Assembly: GCA_003116995.1 (NCBI GenBank)
Contig: BDSL01000092.1
Coordinates: forward strand, 186,001-250,000
Source: Yamagishiella unicocca
Taxonomy: Eukaryota > Chlorophyta > Chlorophyceae > Chlamydomonadales > Volvocaceae
Direction: 5' to 3'
DNA: 64,000 bases
In this document: in pieces, positions 57,414 to 64,000 of the stretch
Position numbering within the stretch: position 1 is the first letter of the stretch
Layout: every line of letters starts with the position of its first letter
Program-made: the position numbers and the translations under genes
Notes under the pieces: generated by a model
The model's database searches: none
Told to the model about the DNA's origin: nothing
The model's input: the letters and a program-made list of their open reading frames with translations, nothing else

Positions 57414-59635
57414 TGCGTTCTTCGAGGGGCTGCTGACAGCAGCTGATGTTTGCCATTACCAAAAGTCAGCACAAAAGAATCTGCACAAACAAGCGTGGGG
57501 TCCAAACCGATTAGCAATGGAGTGTTGCGGCGGCATCTGGTGCGCGCACAGAAAAGGGGACGAACTTACCTCGATGGCCAGCCCGCGTTGAAGCGGAAAA
57601 TAGACAGACGAGTAGCAGTAGCCCGCTGGTGTGATAACGGGTCTGCACCTCGTTAGCCAGTCCAGATGATGATACCTTCATCTTTACATCCGTACTTTTC
57701 ATACGGCACGCGTCCGTTCCAGCCAGGGGACCAATCTGTGCCATCGTTGCCCGTTACTTGAGTCGAGTCTCGGACAAGCGTCAAACTACCCTTTCGCGGC
57801 ATCGGCGTATAAGAGGAAATGATGAGGTTTATCCCTGTTGATTACCGGTATTTTTCCCCACTTGCGTCCAATGATAAACGGTCCAACGCGATTCCTGTAC
57901 GGCAACGCACGTCGGCAACGCACGTCCGCATTCGGCATTTCAGCACTTGGACGCAATGGCGCATTTGCAACCACGAATAGCACAAGTCGTCAGTACACGT
58001 TGTCCACTTCATAACGCAGAGCACTTCCAAGCAAAACTTCCGGTTTAGGAGCTTAGGACAATTCCTTATATCCAGCGCAGAACGGAGCCCAGTATGGGAA
58101 CGGACCCCCATACCCATAGCTACAGTGGCTAGGTATCTGTATTGCAGGAATCGCTGATACATGTGACTTCGATTTGCTCTCACGAACTGGTCTTGCTCGG
58201 TTACCCGGCGTGCTGCCCTTTGATTCTGCACCGTCGTTGAGCTGCGCGTAACTCCGCTGTGCTGATGCGACCATTTGCCTAAGCATCACAGAAGCTGCGG
58301 TAACATCGTTACATTGCGCACAATGTCGGCTGGCGCACTGTACTGCTGGCTCTTCTTTTGCATATTTAGCATGCTTACAACGGGTCAAAGCGCCAAGCAC
58401 CGTCGCCATCACATGTTGTCCGAGACGTCGGGTATCTTGCGTTTCCATTCCCTAGCGGGAAAGTTTAGTATATTAAAACCAATCCTGTTCACTGGTCCGT
58501 TACCTACGTTAAATCTGCATGCCACCCTGTGGCTCGCTATCGCGCTTGGGTATGCGACGACAACTCCGACATCAGAACTCGTAACTCCAGCCACGTTAGG
58601 GCTCTGTCTTCACCCGTTTAGCTTGAATGACGTTTTCCAGCTGTTTACCCAAACGTTCCTACAGCTACTGGTGTAGCCACGCACCTTGTGCGGGTTCGAC
58701 ACAGCGCTGAGCGAAATGCTTCACCGCAACGTCCCCGAATACGTCCGAGGAAGTACCCTACGCTACAGACAGGCCTTATCTGCACCAGCGTTAGATAACA
58801 ACCCGTACGACAGAGGATAGCATAGCGCGACGTTCACTGTCAGCACGTTAGTCATTAAGGAAAGGTCCACCACGGGTGGCTGGGTCGTACCGCAGAGGCC
58901 TTCCGCGCAACCCGCCATCGACGACATGCGATGGCCACCGCTCCCCAGACACACACACGCGGGTTAAGCCATCATACCCATGATGCGAAATACTGCAGTC
59001 CCGGTTTGTGGCGGTTGGCGCCGTTGCACCGACTGGAGTGCAGCGCTAGCTAGCTAGCTAGCTAGCTAGCTGCGGTCCTTCAAGGCCCTTGCAAGATCCA
59101 TAGACAGCTACAGGTGAAAACGGAGCCGGGCGGGTTGACTGCTCAGGACATCGCTGCCGCTGATGAGAAAGTGAGACCCACAGACGTCGCCGCTGCGGAG
59201 GTGCCACGGCCGCCTGGCGCCTGGACTCCGCGGCTGCGGTCGTGGCTGTCCGCCCGGGAACGACAAATCCAAACCGCCGTACCCAGCCAGCCTCCTCGCA
59301 GCCTGCCTCCTGCCTGCCTCTCCGTGTACTCCGAGACCATAAAACATAGCGGCTCACAGCTAAGACTGATCACCCTGTGATGGTTGATGCTTGTCCGGTC
59401 TTATCAGGAGGCCGGCACCGCGCCTAACCCTCTGGCAGATAGTGCAACCTTGTGGTAGACAGCGCCGCCTCGCCAACCCGCAGGTCAGAGACCGGGGGCA
59501 ACACTGGTATCCGAGGCGAAGGATACGCCTACTGCCTCCTTTAAAGTGTGCAATGTGCAGGTGACCTCCGACAGGCTGGCCCCAATAATCAGTGAAAAAA
59601 CAATCCGATTTGCGTATCCAGTCCTTGCAGTTAGA
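57414..59635. other. Gene-poor stretch upstream of the dioxygenase gene
   Basis: No family is recognisable. A minus-strand ATG frame at 58053-58448 (131 codons, with a Cys/His cluster CASRHCAQC) and a plus-strand frame from the ATG at 58323 to 58676 (hydrophobic start ALYCWLFFCIFSML) lie in a less GC-rich patch and overlap each other. At most one can be real, and both may be transposon remnants. A plus-strand frame at 59114-59380 has a GTG start only. The dioxygenase promoter should lie just above 57413. Confidence 0.35.
59046..59071. repeat. GCTA tetranucleotide microsatellite
   Basis: About six and a half uninterrupted units of CTAG/TAGC. Confidence 0.9.
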
Positions 59636-59708
59636 CGCCCAATGTGGGGCTCGAACCCACGACCACAAGGTTAAGAGCCTTGCGCTCTACCGACTGAGCT
59701 AACCGGGC
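59636..59708 (-). tRNA. tRNA-Lys (anticodon CUU)
   Basis: The minus strand starts GCCCGGTTAGCTCAGTCGGT and carries the anticodon loop CTCTTAA, so the anticodon is CUU, read as Lys. It has a T arm with GTTCGAGCC and ends ATTGGGCG. The acceptor stem pairs (GCCCGGT with ATTGGGC, including two G-U pairs), and the A and B box promoters (TAGCTCAGTCGG, GGTTCGAGCC) are present. It has no intron and no encoded CCA, as expected for a nuclear gene. I see no clear T-run terminator directly downstream. Confidence 0.95.
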
Positions 59709-59764
59709 CACTCTTGAGGAGCAGAGCTGGCACCACGTCCTCCCGACCCCTCGGAGGCCAGCAG

Positions 59765-60030
59765 CACCGCAAGGTTCTGGGGAGGGGCGAGTGGGGCCGG
59801 GGAGGGAGCGAGAGTAGGGCCGGCGAGTGAGCGAGAGTAGGGCGGGGTAGGGAGCGAGGGTAGGGCCGGTGAGCGAGCGAGGGGAGGGAGGGGGAGGGAG
59901 CGAGGGTAGGGCCGGGGGAGGAGCAAGTGGGGCATGGAAGGCAGAGAGGGTAGGGCCGGGGAGGGCGTGGGGCCAGAGAGGGAGCAAGCTGGGCCGCGGA
60001 GGGAGCGAGAGGAGGGCCGGGGGAGTGGAG
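59765..60030. repeat. G-rich minisatellite (GGGAGCGAGAGTAGGGCCGG units)
   Basis: Irregular tandem units of about 20 bases. Long minus-strand frames across it are low-complexity Pro/Ser/Leu and are shadows of the repeat. Confidence 0.8.
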
Positions 60031-60280
60031 CGCTCGGTGTGGCGCTGGATACTGAAAGGCTACACCCGCCCGAGCCCCGTCCTTCCTTCGATAAATGTGG
60101 GCTGGGGGAAGACGGGGTGGGGGAGAGGCAACTAACGGACCGAGCAGACACCAGTACTCGTCCACCCCATATCCTCTTCCCCTTCATGCACAACCGCCGC
60201 TCGCGACCCTCCCCTGCCGCCGCACCTGCTGTCTTCGCCAGCCGCCGCAGTCGTAGCAGCCTTCTTCCCGCCAGGATTAA

Positions 60281-60400
60281 TACCTGAGCGGCCACCTGAA
60301 CCTCGCCCGGGGCTCCAGCCACACCATCATCATCTCACGCGGGCAGCTGCCGCCAGCTTTCCGCCGCTTCCGCCTCTTTGAGCCTTACTGCCAGCCCCGC
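60281..60400 (+). other. Possible exon fragment
   Basis: The plus-strand frame reads YLSGHLNLARGSSHTIIISR, then GQLPPAFRRFRLFEPYC, which looks like ordinary protein and not low-complexity sequence. There is a CCAG just upstream, but I see no clear donor, start or partner exon. No family is recognised. Confidence 0.25.
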
Positions 60401-63400
60401 CGTCCCGATCGCCATCGGCGCGGCCCTCCAAACCACGTGGCTGCAGGGTACAGCAGCAACCTGTCGTGCTCACCTTTTTGCTGCGTACGCGGTCAGAGGA
60501 CGCGGCAAAGATGGGGACGGAAGAGATAATTCGGAGGGCGGAAGAAGGGAGGCAGCGGGGAGGAACACGGGTTGGGACCAGGGCGGGGTGGCAGCCGTGG
60601 TGACCGTGGCGCACCTACGAGAGCCGCGGAGTTGGAAATAACCACGCTGGAATGTGACGTGGTCTTCTTGAGTAGACGCAAACTTGTTCGCGGCGAACAA
60701 TTGGGCCGGGCGCCCCTGAGGCAACACAACGATTGCGGTCAGCGACCTGCAGGCCTCTCGGCCATCGATTGTCCGTAGCTCATACGATAAAACTAAACGT
60801 GAATGCAACCCAGGTTCTGGACACGCCTGGCGTATGCTTCTCTTCCTGCCAGTCATCGGTTCCACCACTTACCTCTCACACCGGTAGTCGCCCGGCCATC
60901 TGCTAACCATATTCCCCTATGCATAGTACAATAAGAATCCTTCCGTTACTACGTCGTGGGGAGCCAGCGCGTCGCCCCAAAAGGAAGGCGGTAGCTTCGT
61001 TGTCCTTGGCGCTGTATGCCATAGCTATGAACATGGAACCAACACGGCAAGTTTGATGCACTTAGGAGTGGTCAGCAGATGCCGGGCGTGCGGCGCATTT
61101 GATCCTCGTGCTGAGGCAGTACAAGCCTCCGAAGGGTGGATCCTGGGGTTCAGTCCAGCAAGTCCAGCGTGATTTTACAACCCATCAGAGCGCACCCGTT
61201 CCAGGATCAACCTTGTCTCTCCCTCTTTTACGCCGACAGCACGAAAGGGTACTTTGACGCTTGTCCCAGACTCGACTTCAGTATCGGGCTACCGCCAATG
61301 GTGGGGCATCCGACATGATCGACCGCATACGTTTCCTTGTCTGTCATGTCATCAACCGTGCGCACAGGGACTGGAATGGCGGAGCAGTGGGGGGCTACGA
61401 AAATGAGGCGGGGGATCAAGGCAAGGGCGGCGAGCCGAAACTTCACTATGGACTCGAACGATGTTCATGAATATCCGTGATGTTTTGAGGCCAGCAGCAA
61501 CCTGCAGGGCGGACCTGACATCAGACATGGCGGTGTCAGAAAGGGCAGGAAAACACGTTTTGCAGTACCGGCCTGGCATCTCCACCAAGTAAACCTGAAT
61601 TATGCGGCCATCTGGTGGCGGAGCCTCTCTCTGTCCGTCCCTGCTCAGACGTGAGCAGCAGGGAGCAGTAGGCGGTGTAGTCGTGCGAGCGCGGTTGATA
61701 CACAGCTGGGAGACGCATTATGCATTGAGTTTGGAAGGTCATATAAGGCCTCCATATATAGGGCCCGCGCGTATCTGCTTCCGGAGCAACCTGCACAACC
61801 CAACTCGAAAACTTGGGGCCCACTCAGCTCGACCCACGCATTTGATTACAGCATACAACGATGCCACAGGCGAACTCGCGTACGCAATTTGAGTGCTAGG
61901 CAGTCATCCAGCTCGCCGTGACCTGCCACCAGCCGCAAGACCCTCGTGTTGGCCCCGGGCACCCTCTTCGTCCATCTTCACGTCTTCGCCCGCCACCGCT
62001 GCTATTGCCGCGCCTTCTACATGCGACGACGGCACAGCGCCGGCCAACATGGTATGAAAGTGCTAAAGCGGTGGTGCTGCACAATAACGCGGGGCAGGCA
62101 CGAACGAAATCGTGGAACGCAATGCGGTACTGAACAGAACAACTTGATAGGAGGGATGCGCGATATGCAGCTGAAGGCACAATGGCGTGCGCTGTCGTGA
62201 GCGCTCAGGCTACAACTGACCAGGTCGTGGGCACGTTAGCAGGTGAACGCCGCAAGGTGCTACCTCTTCCGGGGTCTGCCCCGGGTATCCTGACTCCCGA
62301 CCGAAGCGCGGCCCACAGCTGCACTGTTGCTTGCGGGGGCAACTATGCTCGACACTTTTGTTACACGTCTGCAACTGGGCACCTCGTGCGAGAGGGTTCT
62401 TCGAGCACGGCCGGGAATACCAGAAGTGGCATCCCGCCGTGCTAAGGCGGCGGAGGCTCCGTGGGCCCGATGTGCGCACCTTATCCCTTCAGCTCCAATC
62501 GTGAGCCAGCTACCATCCAACACCGAAAGTTACCAGACGATATAAGACGACGTCCGTTACTCAGTGTCAACGAACCATACCTAACAATACACTCGCGAGA
62601 TATTTCACTCCAACCGTCATGCCCAGATACGCGTTCCTGCAGCGGCACCGAAACCATGACTAATGCCCGCGAATCGTTCATGCCGGTGCTGGGGCATGAC
62701 AGCACGCCTCGTTGCTGCGAGGTCTCGCGATCGACGCGGCTGCTCCACGGCCTCTGCCGCCGGGGGGGCCTTTCACAATAACATTAACATTGACCTGCTG
62801 TCGCAGGGAGGGGACCCACCTGGCCCCGCCACACACCTGCGCCTCCCCACACCCAGCTCACGTAACCTCGTCGCAGCCAGCCCGCCCATCCTCGCCTCCC
62901 GGCCAGCCGCAATTCGTCTCCACAAGGACTGGCGACATGCCACGACCTGAAAAGGTGTCTCCATCACCTGCCGCTGCCGGGCTCACGAGTCCCGGTGCGC
63001 AATGCGGAGGGAACGAGCCTACATCGCAGCCAGGAGGAGCCCCGACCTAGCTTGTCGGCTGCCTTGCCGCACCCGGGTGGGGCAGACAAGGTACGCCGGC
63101 GACCGACCAAGGCGCACCCACTGGAGACAGCATCAGTTCAAACACGCGTTGGGTGTCGGCCAAAACGGGAGCCCAGAGTCCGGGAGTGCAGCAACAGGCC
63201 TCGTGTTTGCACGGTGATGATTGCGTTTGGGAACCCGCCCACCGCACGGTGCGCGTGTGTATGTGCGTGTGTGTGTACGTGTGTATGTGTGTGGCCTGCC
63301 CGGGTGCCGCCTTTGCCGTTCCGCTGCGCACGCGGCCCACGGGGGCTAGCCAGGGGACTGGGCCCCCGCCGCCCCTTCGCCCCGCCCCCGTGCGCGGGCC

Positions 63401-64000
63401 GTGAGCACCCTCCCGGGCCGGACCCCTCCTGCGCCGCCTCCCTGAGGACTCGGCGAGCGCCACTTGGGAGCCAGCAACGACAGCCCACCTTAGCCGCCCA
63501 ACACGACAGCAAGCAACGCCGCACACAAAAGGAAACGTGCGCCCGCCCGCCCTAGTCATCGGTATGTAGTATTTGCACGCAACGCGCTGTACAGAAGATA
63601 TACGTTTGCGGCACAAGGAGGGGGTGCCCTCGCGCCTCCTTGCCCCCCCGCCGCCGGCTGCTGGCAGCCACCGCAGTGGCCCTGGAGGGTGGGTCCTCCC
63701 GGCCCCCGGCTACCCCCCGGCCCCCGGCTACCCCCCGGCCCCCCCTGTCGCGCTGCACACGCTCCCCCCCTTCCCCCGGCTAGCCCCCTTGTGCGCCTGC
63801 CTCCGTCCCGAGGAGCGACGCGTCCCACAGCCGCCCCTTCCTTCGCTGCCCCTGCAGGGCCACCGCAGGGACTCCCCCGCCGCCGCTGCGACATGGCGCT
63901 GCCTGCTCCGTCCCGGCTGTCAACCCGAGGGCCGTCTCCTCCGTCCCGGCTGTCAAGCATGGCGGCGCTGGCGCCGTCGCCTCCTGCTGTAAGCAGCATA
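60401..64000. other. Gene-poor right end
   Basis: No gene is supported. The region holds short non-conserved frames, a GT-rich microsatellite (about 63250-63295) and a small tandem repeat of CCCCCGGCTACC (about 63700-63740). A minus-strand frame near 61420-61590 (RYCKTCFPALSDTAMSDVRS) looks protein-like but is isolated. The last 400 bases are C-rich and could be the start of another gene beyond the window. Confidence 0.4.

Noticed and set aside
59631..59987. Minus-strand frame over the tRNA and the G-rich minisatellite
   Set aside because: The tRNA gene explains its C-terminal part, and the rest is low-complexity repeat.

Overview
The window looks like nuclear DNA of a volvocine (Chlamydomonas/Volvox-type) green alga. 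It is very GC-rich, and its exons are full of Ala/Gly/Ser/Pro/Gln homopolymer tracts. It has GT-AG introns, a Ser-Pro repeat cell-wall-type frame, TGTAA motifs where poly(A) signals would be expected, a eukaryotic tRNA-Lys, and a short (TTTTAGGG)-type telomere-like tract. I assigned functions only where motifs and exon phases support them.

Layout. 1-5.9 kb: gene-poor, with a Ser/Pro-rich frame (1472-2680) built from four in-frame tandem repeats of about 290 bp. 5.9-15 kb: a plus-strand eight-exon gene for a predicted protein of about 2361 aa. Its C-terminal part carries mTERF-type repeats, and its N-terminal two thirds carries a recurring LNPVYR/LIRKK motif that is split three times by a phase-2 intron at the same residue. 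13.7-53.6 kb: a 40-kb block of long repeats. Unit A (about 8 kb, three copies) joins the last mTERF exon to a minus-strand multi-exon gene of unknown function whose last exon holds variable Ser-Glu-Val-Ala repeats. Unit B (about 7.5 kb, two direct copies) is a diverged, inverted relative of A and appears pseudogenised. Between B2 and A3 lies an inverted repeat with about 480-bp arms and a CCCTAAAACCCTAA core. Retroelement-like 3' ends are scattered through the block.

54.3-57.4 kb: a minus-strand three-exon gene (584 aa) with the HxD...H...R signature of a TET/JBP-type 2-oxoglutarate/Fe(II) dioxygenase, the family that oxidises methylated bases in DNA; the Chlamydomonas 5-methylcytosine-modifying enzyme CMD1 belongs to it. 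57.4-64 kb: gene-poor, with one tRNA-Lys(CUU), micro- and minisatellites and weak exon-like frames.

The two recognised genes probably do not act in one pathway: an organelle nucleic-acid-binding mTERF protein and a DNA or nucleic-acid dioxygenase. They do share sequence blocks inside introns, which hints at mobile intron material. Both gene models were joined by hand from splice signals. In each the summed exon length is an exact multiple of three and all junction phases agree.
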